DNA of 64,000 nt, taken from assembly GCA_025060415.1 (NCBI GenBank), contig JANXBT010000002.1, positions 434,001-498,000 of the forward strand, given 5' to 3'. This document shows positions 8,539-16,249 of this stretch, piece after piece (within the stretch, counting starts at the first letter, position 1; the number at the start of each line of letters is the position of its first letter). Both the position numbers and the translations under genes were made by a program. The DNA comes from Candidatus Bipolaricaulota bacterium. Its GTDB lineage: Bacteria; Bipolaricaulota; Bipolaricaulia; Bipolaricaulales; Bipolaricaulaceae. Under the pieces are notes generated by a model. That model made no database searches, was not told the DNA's origin, and was given only the letters and a program-made list of their open reading frames with translations.

Positions 8539-9805
8539 GGCGGCGTTGTTCGCGCACGAAGCGGGCGGCGCTGCGCCCCGCCAAATACCCCGTGGAGAAC
8601 GCGGCCTGGAGGTTGTAGCCCCCGCTCTCCCCATCGAAGTCGAGGATCTCTCCGGCGAAGAAGAGGCCGGGGACGAGGCGGCTCCCCATGGTCTTGGGAT
8701 CAACCTCCTCGAGGGCTATGCCGCCGCGGGTGGCCATGGCCTCCGCCCAATCCCCCAGCGCGGCCACGGGGAAGGGATGGCCCAGGGCCAGGCTTTCCGC
8801 GAGCCCCCGCCGCGCCTCCCGCGGGAGCTCCGCGGCCCGCTGCTCCAGGCCCAGGCCCACGGCCGCCAGGAGGGCCCGGGCCAAGCCCCGCGGCAACCCC
8901 AACCCCCTCAGGACGGTGGCGAGCTGGCGCTTGCCCCGGGCCCGCTCAAGAAGGCGGCGTTCCGCCTCCACGGAGGTGCGGAGCCCTGGGGCCAAGGCCA
9001 CCCGGAGGACGTCGCCTGGGTCCACCTCGCGGGAAAGGTCCAGGATCGCAGGCCCGGAAAGGCCGACGTGGGTGAAGAGGACGGCCCCCTCTTTTTGGGC
9101 CAGGGTGCGCCCGCCGCGCACCAGGAGCACCCGCGTGGAAGGGAGGCTCACCCCGGCACAGGCCCGAAACGGCGCGAAGGCCGCGGGTTCCACCCGGACC
9201 GGGACCAAGGCCGGCCGTGGGGGCACGAGGCGGTGGCCGAAGCCGGCCGCAAGGCGGTAGCCGTCCGGCTCGGGGTTGCGGGCCCTCCCCCCCGTGGCCA
9301 ACACCACCGCCCTCCCCTCCGCCCGCAGGCCGCCTTCCCCCTGGATCCGAAAGACCCCGCGGGCCCTCCGGAGCTCCTGAACCCGCGCCTCCAGGCGCAG
9401 GGCCACGCCCAAGCGATCGAGCTCCGTGAGGAGCACGACGAGGGCGTCGCGCGCCCGCCCGGTTTTGGGGAAGAGGCGGCCGTCCGCCTCGGCCACGAGG
9501 GGGAGGCCCCGTGCGGCGAAAAAGGCCGCGAGGTCCCGATTGGAAAACGCGTAGAGGGCGGGGCGGAGGAAGCGCGCCGCCTCGCCCGCACGGCGCCCGC
9601 CGTGGTAGTGCCGGAGGAGCTCGGGAACCTCGCCGGTGTGGGAGAGGTTGCCCCGTCCGCCGCCCGCGTAGGGGAGCTTTCCGCCCGGTTCCTTCCCCCG
9701 CTCCAGGACCAAGACCGCGGCGCCCTCCTGGGCCGCGGCGAGGGCGGCCAGGAGCCCCGCCGGGCCCGCCCCCACCACGACCACCTCCCACGGGGCGCGG
9801 GGCAT
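8519..9805 (-). CDS. FAD-dependent oxidoreductase, BaiN/HI0933-like flavoprotein
   Basis: 428 residues. The N-terminal Rossmann motif VVVGAGPAGLLAALAA is followed by GGKLPYAGGGRGNLSH, typical of the HI0933 family. Near the C-terminus LFFAGEILDFDGESGGYNLQ completes FAD binding. Members are soluble flavoproteins of mostly unknown substrate; BaiN reduces bile-acid intermediates. The start ATG at 9805 lies 13 bases after a small Cys-rich gene, and the 3' end overlaps sfsA. The operon position does not reveal the substrate. Confidence 0.88.
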   Translation of the reverse strand: MPRAPWEVVVVGAGPAGLLAALAAAQEGAAVLVLERGKEPGGKLPYAGGGRGNLSHTGEVPELLRHYHGGRRAGEAARFLRPALYAFSNRDLAAFFAARGLPLVAEADGRLFPKTGRARDALVVLLTELDRLGVALRLEARVQELRRARGVFRIQGEGGLRAEGRAVVLATGGRARNPEPDGYRLAAGFGHRLVPPRPALVPVRVEPAAFAPFRACAGVSLPSTRVLLVRGGRTLAQKEGAVLFTHVGLSGPAILDLSREVDPGDVLRVALAPGLRTSVEAERRLLERARGKRQLATVLRGLGLPRGLARALLAAVGLGLEQRAAELPREARRGLAESLALGHPFPVAALGDWAEAMATRGGIALEEVDPKTMGSRLVPGLFFAGEILDFDGESGGYNLQAAFSTGYLAGRSAARFVREQRRHGARLG

Positions 9806-9818
9806 GGGGCCCGCGGGC

Positions 9819-10217
9819 TCACTGCGCCTCAGGGCGGAAGAAGGGCGAGGCGGGGCAGCCGGGGCAGGGCTGGCGGTACCGCGGGCACTCCGGGCAGAAG
9901 GCGCCGCACGGCGCGCGCTCCGTCGGAGGGTAGGAATCCCTGGGCTCCATGCGCACGGGGAACGCCGGGTGGTCCGTGACGTACACGGCGGCGCGCACCA
10001 GGCCCAGGGTGATCGCGGGGCTCTCGGCCACCGCCTGCAGCCACCAGGCCCGCGCCTCCTCCAGGTAGAACACCCCCACCACCATGCGGCCGAAGGCGGA
10101 GAGGAAGTAGACGTAGGGGCAGTCCGCAAAGACCTCGGCGATCTTTGCAGCGGCGGCCTCCGTGGGGGCCTCCCCAAGCAGCAGGTAGCACTTCTGCGCG
10201 CTCACCGGTTCTTCCAT
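9819..10217 (-). CDS. Hypothetical protein with Cys-rich C-terminal tail
   Basis: 132 residues, not recognised. The first 90 residues look like a compact alpha/beta domain with several aromatics (CPYVYFLSAFGRMVVGVFY). The last 30 residues hold six cysteines in CGAFCPECPRYRQPCPGCP, a spacing able to bind zinc or an iron-sulfur cluster. The start overlaps the end of the tandem P-loop gene by 16 bases and the stop lies 13 bases before the flavoprotein gene, so all three are probably made together. An electron-transfer or metal-sensing role is possible but unproven. Confidence 0.65.
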   Translation of the reverse strand: MEEPVSAQKCYLLLGEAPTEAAAAKIAEVFADCPYVYFLSAFGRMVVGVFYLEEARAWWLQAVAESPAITLGLVRAAVYVTDHPAFPVRMEPRDSYPPTERAPCGAFCPECPRYRQPCPGCPASPFFRPEAQ

Positions 10218-11479
10218 AGCTCGAACAACTCCTCCAGGGCCGGCCGAAACCGGCGGGCGAAGTCCCCCAAGCCCTTGGGCTCCGGCTCGTTCCGCACCCG
10301 CACGTACGGTACCCTGTGCCCGCCGAGGGTCAAATACCCCGCCTCCTTGGGGGCCAGCTCCTCCCAGTCGTCCTCGCGGTAGGTGCGGGCCATCTCCTCC
10401 TCGGGGACGGCGTGGGTGAGGAGGCCGTCCCGCCGGTCCCGGTCGTAGCGGGCGCGGTTGCGCCGCAGCGACTCCTCATAGGAAACGGAAAGGTAGAGGA
10501 TGGCGCCCTCCGCCCAGACCGGCGGGGGGAGGAGGGGCAGGGCGTGGGCGTAGGCCCCCGGCCCGCCCCGGGAGAACTCCACGACCACCGTCTCCCCGGG
10601 GCGGGCGGGGGCCGCGGCGATCCGCGCGCCCAGGCGGTGGAGGAGGAAGTCCCAAAGGAGGGGGTCGGCCACGGCGTAGTTCTCCGCGCAGCGCCGGGAA
10701 TGGAGCCTGCCCCGACCCAATCGCTCCCACACGTCATCCTCCACGAACTTCTCCCAGAGGATGGGGAAGTCGTCGAGGACGCGAAGGGCCCCGAGGTGGT
10801 AGGCGCGCGCCCGCTCCGCGGCGGGCAACCCCTGGAGGAATTGGATGAGCTCGGTTTTCCCCGCGGCGGGCCGGCCCAGGAGCACAAGGTAGGGGAGGAC
10901 CTCCGGCGCGGGCTGGGGGGCGTAGCGCAGCTCCAGAGCGTGCAGGACGTCGGCCAGGACCTCCGCCGGGGAGCGGTCCGCGGGGACGGTCACCACCCGG
11001 TCGCCGCGCCGCGCGTGCCACGCGGCGAGCCAGCCGCTCATGCGGGCCAGGACCTCCCCGGGCACGAAGAACCGGGGATCGCCGCGGGCCTCCTGCCGCG
11101 CCAGGGAGACCTCCAGCGGCGCGTCGAACCGCACAAAGAGGGCAGGCCAAAGCAGATCGGGCTCCAGGCGGGCGAAGGCCTCGAGGAACCCCTGGTCGTC
11201 CAGGGCCGCGCAATAGGCGGCATGCACGCCCAGATGGGAGTCCTCCAGCACCATCCTGCCCTGCTCCAGGGCCGCGCGGATCTGGGCCTGGCGCCGGGGG
11301 AGGGCGGCCAGCAAGGCCTCGGTCAGCTTCCCCCGATCCCGCCAGGGATCGAGCCCCTCCCGTTCCACCACCTCCCGCACGAGCTCGGGCAGGACGAGGA
11401 GGTTGGGGAAGTAGAGGCGGAGGAGGGCGAGGACCTCGCTTTTGCCCAGGGCGGGAAGGCCTTCCACCGCGGCGTACAT
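10202..11479 (-). CDS. Tandem P-loop NTPase (kinase-like), function unknown
   Basis: 425 residues with two Walker A motifs: GLPALGKS at residues 7-14 and GRPAAGKT at 202-209. The N-terminal half resembles thymidylate/deoxynucleoside kinases, with a P-loop, a LEDS segment near 78-81 and a DAPLEVSLAR segment near 119-128. The C-terminal half has a P-loop, VVVEFSRGG and an RR-rich lid-like region (NRARYDRDRR), also kinase-like. The start ATG at 11479 was chosen because longer versions would run through tRNA-Val. Two nucleotide-binding domains could phosphorylate different substrates, or one may be regulatory. Confidence 0.72.
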   Translation of the reverse strand: MYAAVEGLPALGKSEVLALLRLYFPNLLVLPELVREVVEREGLDPWRDRGKLTEALLAALPRRQAQIRAALEQGRMVLEDSHLGVHAAYCAALDDQGFLEAFARLEPDLLWPALFVRFDAPLEVSLARQEARGDPRFFVPGEVLARMSGWLAAWHARRGDRVVTVPADRSPAEVLADVLHALELRYAPQPAPEVLPYLVLLGRPAAGKTELIQFLQGLPAAERARAYHLGALRVLDDFPILWEKFVEDDVWERLGRGRLHSRRCAENYAVADPLLWDFLLHRLGARIAAAPARPGETVVVEFSRGGPGAYAHALPLLPPPVWAEGAILYLSVSYEESLRRNRARYDRDRRDGLLTHAVPEEEMARTYREDDWEELAPKEAGYLTLGGHRVPYVRVRNEPEPKGLGDFARRFRPALEELFELWKNR

Positions 11480-11491
11480 GGCAAAAAGAAA

Positions 11492-11564
11492 TGGGCGGAG
11501 GAGGACTTGAACCCCCGACATCTCCCCCGTGAAGGGAGCGCTCTACCTGCTGAGCTATCCGCCC
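11492..11564 (-). tRNA. tRNA-Val (CAC)
   Basis: A 73-base cloverleaf on the minus strand. The acceptor stem GGGCGGA pairs with TCCGCCC, the D stem is GCTC/GAGC, the anticodon stem CTCCC/GGGAG encloses loop TTCACGG, and the T arm contains TTCAAGT. Anticodon CAC reads GUG valine codons. The discriminator base is A and CCA is not encoded, so it must be added post-transcriptionally. It lies 12 bases upstream of the tandem P-loop gene and may share its transcript. Confidence 0.95.
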
Positions 11565-11598
11565 GCGTTGGACATTTTAGGGGTGGGGGGAGGGGGGC

Positions 11599-12432
11599 TC
11601 AACCCTTGAGGGAGCCGGCCAAAAGCCCGCGCATGAAGTAGCGGCCCAGGAAGATGTAGACCAAGAGGGTGGGCAGGGCCGCGAGGAGCGCCCCGGCCAT
11701 CTGCACGTTCCACTCCACGATGTAGGAGCCCGCGAGGTTGTTGAGGGCCACGGTGATGGGCTGGACCGCGGGGTTTTGGGCCAGGGTCACGGCGAAGAGG
11801 AAGTCGTTCCAGATGGAGGTGAACTGCCAGATGAGCACCACGGCGAACCCCGGCAGGGAGAGGGGGAGCATGATGCGCCGGTACACCCCTAGGAGCCCGG
11901 CCCCATCGATGCGCGCGGCCTCCACCAGCTCCTTAGGCACGGTGGCGTAGTAGTTGCGGAAGATGAGGGTGGTGATGGGGATCCCATAGATCACGTGGGT
12001 GAGGATGAGCCCGGGGATGGTGCCGTAGAGGCCCAACGCGCGCATGGTCTGCACCAGAGGGATGAGGACGCTCTGATAGGGGATGAACATGCCGAAGAGG
12101 GCGAGGGTGAACAGGGTGTTGGCCCCGCGGAAGCGCCAGCGCGCGAAGACGTAGCCGTTGAGGGAGCCCAGGAACGCGGAGAGCAACGTGGCGGGGAGGA
12201 CCATGAGGAAGCTGTTTTTGAGGTTGGGCGCGAGCCCGTGGTAGCCCATGCCCCCAAAGAGGGCCCGCCGAAAGCTCTCCAGGGAAAGGGAACGCGGAGG
12301 AGACCACATCCGGTAGAGGTTCACCTCGGCGAAGCTCTTGAAGCTGGTGACCAAAAGCACGTACACGGGGAGGAGGTAGTACACGGCGAAGGCGAGCAGG
12401 ACGAGGTAGAGGAGGAGGCGCCCGGCCCTCAT
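11599..12432 (-). CDS. Carbohydrate ABC transporter permease (MalG/UgpE type)
   Basis: 277 residues with about six membrane helices and the cytoplasmic [20 protein letters not shown] loop that docks the ATPase, typical of CUT1 sugar importers. It starts with an ATG overlapping the stop of the upstream permease (ATGA) and ends the solute-binding protein-permease-permease operon. No ATPase gene is in this operon, so a shared MsmK/UgpC-type ATPase elsewhere is likely. The sugar is unknown. Confidence 0.93.
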   Translation of the reverse strand: MRAGRLLLYLVLLAFAVYYLLPVYVLLVTSFKSFAEVNLYRMWSPPRSLSLESFRRALFGGMGYHGLAPNLKNSFLMVLPATLLSAFLGSLNGYVFARWRFRGANTLFTLALFGMFIPYQSVLIPLVQTMRALGLYGTIPGLILTHVIYGIPITTLIFRNYYATVPKELVEAARIDGAGLLGVYRRIMLPLSLPGFAVVLIWQFTSIWNDFLFAVTLAQNPAVQPITVALNNLAGSYIVEWNVQMAGALLAALPTLLVYIFLGRYFMRGLLAGSLKG

Positions 12433-13331
12433 ACCTCCACCTCACGCCGCAGGCTCAACCGGAGGTAGGGCACGATGAGGAGGGACACGATGAGGAGGAG
12501 GATGACGGCGATCCCGGCCCCCTGGCCGAAGCGGTTGGCCCGGAAGGTGGTTTCCCACATGAAGTACGCGGGCACATCGCAGGAGAACCCCGGCCCGGTC
12601 CCGGTCATGGCCACCACCAGGTCGTAGATCTTCAAGGAGATGTGCCCCAGGACGATGAGGGCGCCGAACGTGATGGGCCGAAGGAGGGGGAGGACCACGT
12701 AGCGGTAGATCTGCAGCTCCGAGGCGCCGTCCACCCGCGCGGCCTCCCGGAGCTCCTCCGGGATCCCCCGCAGGCCCGCCAGGTACATGGCCATGACGTA
12801 GCCGGACATCTGCCAGATGGCCGCCACGGCCACGGCGATGATCCCCACCCGGGGATCCGTGTACCACCCGGACTTCAAAAACCCCAGGCCCATCAGCTCC
12901 AGAAGCCGGTTGATCCCGGTGCTGCCCATCTGCGGGCTTCCCGGGTTGAGCAGCCACCGCCACACCACCCCGGTGACGATGAAGGAGAGGGCCAAGGGGT
13001 AGAGGTAGACCGTGCGGAAGAAGCCCTCCGCCCGGACCCGGCGGTCCAACAGCACCGCGAGGAGGAACCCCAGCACCACGGACCCGCCCACAAACAGGCC
13101 CGTGAACACCCCCAGGTTCCGCAGGGTGATGAGGAAGCGGGGGTTTTGGAGGAGGCGTTGGTAGTTGGTCCAGCCCACGAAGGTGTAGTCCGGGACGAGC
13201 CGGTTCCAGTTGGAAAGGGAGACGTAGCCCGTCCAGCCGATGAAGCCGTAGACGAAGGCGAAGAGGGCCAGGACGGAGGGGAGGACGAGGAGGACGCTCA
13301 ACACCTGTTCGCGCCGGCGGTAGAACCTCAT
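12429..13331 (-). CDS. Carbohydrate ABC transporter permease (MalF/UgpA type)
   Basis: 300 residues from the ATG at 13331, with about six membrane helices and the coupling loop [20 protein letters not shown]. It forms the membrane channel with the downstream permease. Start choice is not trivial. The ATG at 13331 follows immediately after the T-tract of an intrinsic terminator and has no adjacent Shine-Dalgarno sequence. An in-frame ATG at 13382 would translate through the terminator hairpin and add 17 non-conserved residues. I prefer 13331 because the family begins with a short basic segment (MRFYRRREQ) before helix 1. Confidence 0.9.
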   Translation of the reverse strand: MRFYRRREQVLSVLLVLPSVLALFAFVYGFIGWTGYVSLSNWNRLVPDYTFVGWTNYQRLLQNPRFLITLRNLGVFTGLFVGGSVVLGFLLAVLLDRRVRAEGFFRTVYLYPLALSFIVTGVVWRWLLNPGSPQMGSTGINRLLELMGLGFLKSGWYTDPRVGIIAVAVAAIWQMSGYVMAMYLAGLRGIPEELREAARVDGASELQIYRYVVLPLLRPITFGALIVLGHISLKIYDLVVAMTGTGPGFSCDVPAYFMWETTFRANRFGQGAGIAVILLLIVSLLIVPYLRLSLRREVEV

Positions 13332-13336
13332 GGCAA

Positions 13337-13373
13337 GAAAAAAGGGCCCGACCCGAGAGAGGCCGGGCCCTTT
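13337..13373 (-). terminator. Intrinsic terminator between solute-binding protein and permease genes
   Basis: On the minus strand AAAGGGCCCGGCC and GGTCGGGCCCTTT pair around a seven-base loop and are followed by a T-run. The hairpin lies just after the binding-protein stop codon and its T-tract reaches the first permease ATG. It would let most transcripts end after the binding protein, giving the usual excess of receptor over permease, with read-through supplying the permeases. Confidence 0.85.
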
Positions 13374-13383
13374 CCTCCGCATC

Positions 13384-14877
13384 CTACTTCCCGAGGGCGG
13401 CCCGAGCCGCGGCCACCAGCGCCGCCTGGGTGCCCGCCACGTCCTTGGTCACCAGGAAGAGGTTGATGGCGTCCTTGAAGTCCACCACCCAGGACTCCGG
13501 CGCGGCCGCGCCGTGCATGACGCTGGGCACGATGGCGTCCCGCGCCCAGTCCTCCATGCAGGACTGGAGGTAGGGGTTGAACTGGGCCTTCTCCTCGGGG
13601 GTGATGTCCGTGCGGGCCGGGATGGAGCCCTTGCGCATGTTGAAGGCGATCTGGCCCGCCTTGGAGCCGCAAACCTCAAGCCAGCCGATCACGTTGATGG
13701 GGTTGGGCGCGCGCTTGGGGAAGGCGAAGGTGTCGGAGAGGGCCACGAACACGCCCTTGGTGCCGGGAACGGGGGCCCAGCCCACGTCCACGCCCTTGGC
13801 CATGAACCAACCCATGGCCCAGTCGCCCATGACGTTCATGGCCCCGCGGCCCGCGGCGATGTACTCCAGCACCGTGTCCCAGGTGTGGGCGGAGTAGTCG
13901 GCGTTCACGTAGTCCAGGATCTTCTTCAGGACCTCAAGGGCGCGGGTCACCCCGGGATGGGTCCAGGGCGTCTCGCCCGTCCACAGGCCCCGGTACTCCT
14001 CGGGCGTGAGGGTGCTGGCCAGGATGGTCTCAAAGAGGTGCGGGGCCTCCCAGCCGCCCGCGTTGGCCAAAGTGATGGGCACGATGCCCTTGCCCTTGAG
14101 GAACTCGCAGATCTGGAAGAACTCCTCCCAGTTGGCCGGCGGCTTCAGGTTGTAGCGGGCGAAGATCTCCTTGCTGTACCAAAGCACGTTGGAGCGGTGG
14201 ATGTTCACGGGCACGCCCCAGTAGTGGCCCTTGTAGAGCATGAGTTGGAGGAGGTCGGGCGGGAACACCTTGTCCCAGCCGTAGATGGCGTAGAGGTCAT
14301 CCAGCGGGCGCAGGTAGACCTCGGGGCTGTAGCCCTCCACCTCGAGCCCGGCGTGGAGCTGGAAGGTGTCGGGCGGGTCGCCCGCGATGAGGCGCGGCTT
14401 AAGCACGGCCTTGAACACGAAGCCCGCGCCCCCGGCCACGGTGGCGTTCACGATCACCACGTCGGCGTAGCGCTGGCGATAGAGGTCAAACAGGGCCTCC
14501 AGGCCTTCGGCCTCGCCGCCGGCCGTCCACCAGGAGCCCACCACGAGCTTGCCGCCCCCGAAGAGGTCCTCCACGCGGTTGGGGTCCCAGACGGCCAAGA
14601 AGGCCTGCGCCCAGGTCTTCTCGGGGATGAAGACCTTGGCCCCCGCCGGGATCACCTCGTCCAGCCGGGAAATGCGATAGTAGGTGGCGTCCACCAGGGC
14701 CTTGCTGTTGGTGGCCCGCATGATGGCCGGGGCAAAGGCCTTGTCCCCCAGGGCCTTGAGGGCCACGGCGTCCAGGGCGCTCGGGCTATCCAGGACGAGC
14801 GGAACCCCGGCCTGGGCTAGCCCCAAAAGGCCGACCGCCACCAAACCCACCAAAAGGCCAATCCCTTTGCGCTTCAC
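13384..14877 (-). CDS. Extracellular sugar-binding protein of an ABC importer, with N-terminal extension
   Basis: 497 residues. A signal peptide (about residues 1-23, ending in LAQA) is followed by an unusual segment of about 85 residues. The canonical bacterial SBP_1 fold begins after that at LVVGSWWTAGGEAEGLEAL (about 111). Later regions match sugar-binding proteins (VPVNIHRSNVLWYSKEIF, GDWAMGWFM). The GTG at 14877 was chosen because GGAGGTGAG precedes it and the signal peptide follows at once. The protein captures a carbohydrate for the two downstream permeases. The extension, roughly residues 24-108, is not part of the usual fold. Confidence 0.88.
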   Translation of the reverse strand: MKRKGIGLLVGLVAVGLLGLAQAGVPLVLDSPSALDAVALKALGDKAFAPAIMRATNSKALVDATYYRISRLDEVIPAGAKVFIPEKTWAQAFLAVWDPNRVEDLFGGGKLVVGSWWTAGGEAEGLEALFDLYRQRYADVVIVNATVAGGAGFVFKAVLKPRLIAGDPPDTFQLHAGLEVEGYSPEVYLRPLDDLYAIYGWDKVFPPDLLQLMLYKGHYWGVPVNIHRSNVLWYSKEIFARYNLKPPANWEEFFQICEFLKGKGIVPITLANAGGWEAPHLFETILASTLTPEEYRGLWTGETPWTHPGVTRALEVLKKILDYVNADYSAHTWDTVLEYIAAGRGAMNVMGDWAMGWFMAKGVDVGWAPVPGTKGVFVALSDTFAFPKRAPNPINVIGWLEVCGSKAGQIAFNMRKGSIPARTDITPEEKAQFNPYLQSCMEDWARDAIVPSVMHGAAAPESWVVDFKDAINLFLVTKDVAGTQAALVAAARAALGK

Positions 14878-14970
14878 AGCGCTCACCTCCTGGGAATCCC
14901 AAACCCGAAGACCGGGAAAACCCAACCCGCCTTGCCTACCTCCTCGCCTGCTCTGGCAGGCTTCATCCCA

Positions 14971-14976
14971 ATTATA
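14971..14976 (-). promoter_or_regulatory. -10 box of the sugar ABC operon (TATAAT)
   Basis: A consensus TATAAT on the minus strand, with a weak -35 (TGGAGG) 17 bases upstream inside the end of rng. It leaves a leader of roughly 85 bases before the GTG, containing short hairpins (GCCTGC/GCAGGC and CCCG/CGGG) and a strong GGAGGTGAG site. This is one of the few long leaders in the window, so sugar-dependent control could act here. No operator palindrome was clear. Confidence 0.65.
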
Positions 14977-14985
14977 GAAAGGCGT

Positions 14986-16224
14986 TCACGCCTCCTCCAG
15001 CTCGGACAGAAGGACGGCAAGGGACTCCCCCTCCTTCCTGCGGGTGATCTCCACAAGGCCGAGCTTGGTGATGTCGATGAAGTCCGCGGGAACTCGGTCC
15101 TTCTTGAGCTCCTCCTTGAGCGCCTCGATCACCTTCTCCTTGTCCTTCTCGTTGGCCATGTCCACGAAGTCCACGATGATGATGCCGGAGATCTTGCGCA
15201 GCCGGAGGATCCTGGGGATGAGGCGCGCGGCCTCCAGGTTGGTGTTGAGGATGGCCGCGGCCTGGTTTTTGTGCTTCACGTCCGAGCCGGTATTCACGTC
15301 GATGGCGGTGAGGGCCTCGGTTTCGTCCACGGTGATGAACCCCCCGCCCTTGAGGGGGATCTTCCGCTGCAGGGCCACGCGCAGGGCCTCCTCCACCCCG
15401 TAGCGCACGAAGAGGGGGACTGCGCCCCGGTACAGCCGCACCCGGCCCTTAAGCCTCGACAGCTGCAGCTCCTCCAGGTACTTAAGGATTTCCTGGTAGG
15501 TCGCCTCGTCGTCCACGATGAGGGAGTCCACGTCCTCGAGGAAGCGGTCGCGCACCACGGTCCGCACCAGGTCGGGCGGGGCGTAGAGGAGCTTGGGCGC
15601 GGAGTGCTGCTGGGCTTTGGCGGTGATCTCCTTCCAGGTGTTCCAAAGCTGTTCGAAGTCCCGTTCCAGCTCCTCGCGGGAGGCGGAGCGGGCGGCGGTG
15701 CGGGCGATGAGGCCCGTGCCCGCGGGCTTCAGCGCGTGGGCGAGCTGGCGCAGGCGCCGGGCCACCCCCCGCTCCTCGATGCGCCGGGACACGCTCACCC
15801 GGTCCTCCGTGGGGAGGAACACCCAAAACCGGCCGGGCAGGCTGATCTTGGTGGTGCCCTGGGCGTTCTTCTCGCCCACCTCATCCCGCCGGACTTGCAC
15901 GATCACGCTCTCCCCGGGCCGGAGGAGCTTTTGGATGGGGGGGGCGCCGCGGCCGGGCTCGAACCCCTTCGCTTTCAAGATCCCGTCGTGGAGCTCGTGG
16001 GCCGCCAAAAAGAGGGGCTTTTTCTCGCCCACCTGCACGAAGGCCGCCCCCAGCCCGGGCAGGACCGTCTCCACCCTCCCCTTGTAAATGTTGCCCACCA
16101 GGGAGCGGCGCTCGGGGACCTCGAAGTGCACCTCCACAAGCTCGCCGTCCTCCACGATGGCCACCCGCTTGCGGAGGCCCTCCTCCCCGCGCTCCACGGT
16201 GATGAGGATGTGGTTCCCCTTGAT
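14986..16224 (-). CDS. rng: Ribonuclease E/G family endoribonuclease, short form, probable AUC start
   Basis: 412 residues if it starts at the ATC at 16224. An S1 domain (VGNIYKGRVETVLPGLGAAF) is followed by the RNase H-like catalytic core, with both metal aspartates in TAIDVNTGSDV and IIIVDFVDM. The protein ends shortly after GLVEITRR, so the CPxCxG Zn-link and small domain of RNase E/G are missing. The ATC is preceded at seven bases by AAGGAGGT, a perfect Shine-Dalgarno, and the protein aligns with Rng from this codon. The only near alternatives are a TTG at 16266 without a site and a GTG at 16197. It cuts single-stranded RNA in rRNA maturation and mRNA decay. Confidence 0.85.
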   Translation of the reverse strand: MKGNHILITVERGEEGLRKRVAIVEDGELVEVHFEVPERRSLVGNIYKGRVETVLPGLGAAFVQVGEKKPLFLAAHELHDGILKAKGFEPGRGAPPIQKLLRPGESVIVQVRRDEVGEKNAQGTTKISLPGRFWVFLPTEDRVSVSRRIEERGVARRLRQLAHALKPAGTGLIARTAARSASREELERDFEQLWNTWKEITAKAQQHSAPKLLYAPPDLVRTVVRDRFLEDVDSLIVDDEATYQEILKYLEELQLSRLKGRVRLYRGAVPLFVRYGVEEALRVALQRKIPLKGGGFITVDETEALTAIDVNTGSDVKHKNQAAAILNTNLEAARLIPRILRLRKISGIIIVDFVDMANEKDKEKVIEALKEELKKDRVPADFIDITKLGLVEITRRKEGESLAVLLSELEEA

Positions 16225-16239
16225 CGTGCCGACCTCCTT
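16222..16239 (-). promoter_or_regulatory. Perfect Shine-Dalgarno and ATC start codon of rng
   Basis: The minus strand reads AAGGAGGT, seven bases, then ATC. No ATG, GTG or TTG lies at a usable distance. AUC starts are normally rejected by IF3, so expression would depend on IF3 level, as known for infC itself. Confidence 0.65.
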
Positions 16240-16249
16240 GGCTTGGGCC

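Noticed and set aside
11480-11521. N-terminal extension of the tandem P-loop protein
   Set aside because: The extra codons lie in tRNA-Val. The ATG at 11479 gives a P-loop at the usual distance from the N-terminus.
13331-13382. Permease start at ATG 13382
   Set aside because: It would translate the terminator stem and add 17 residues absent from the family; kept only as an alternative.
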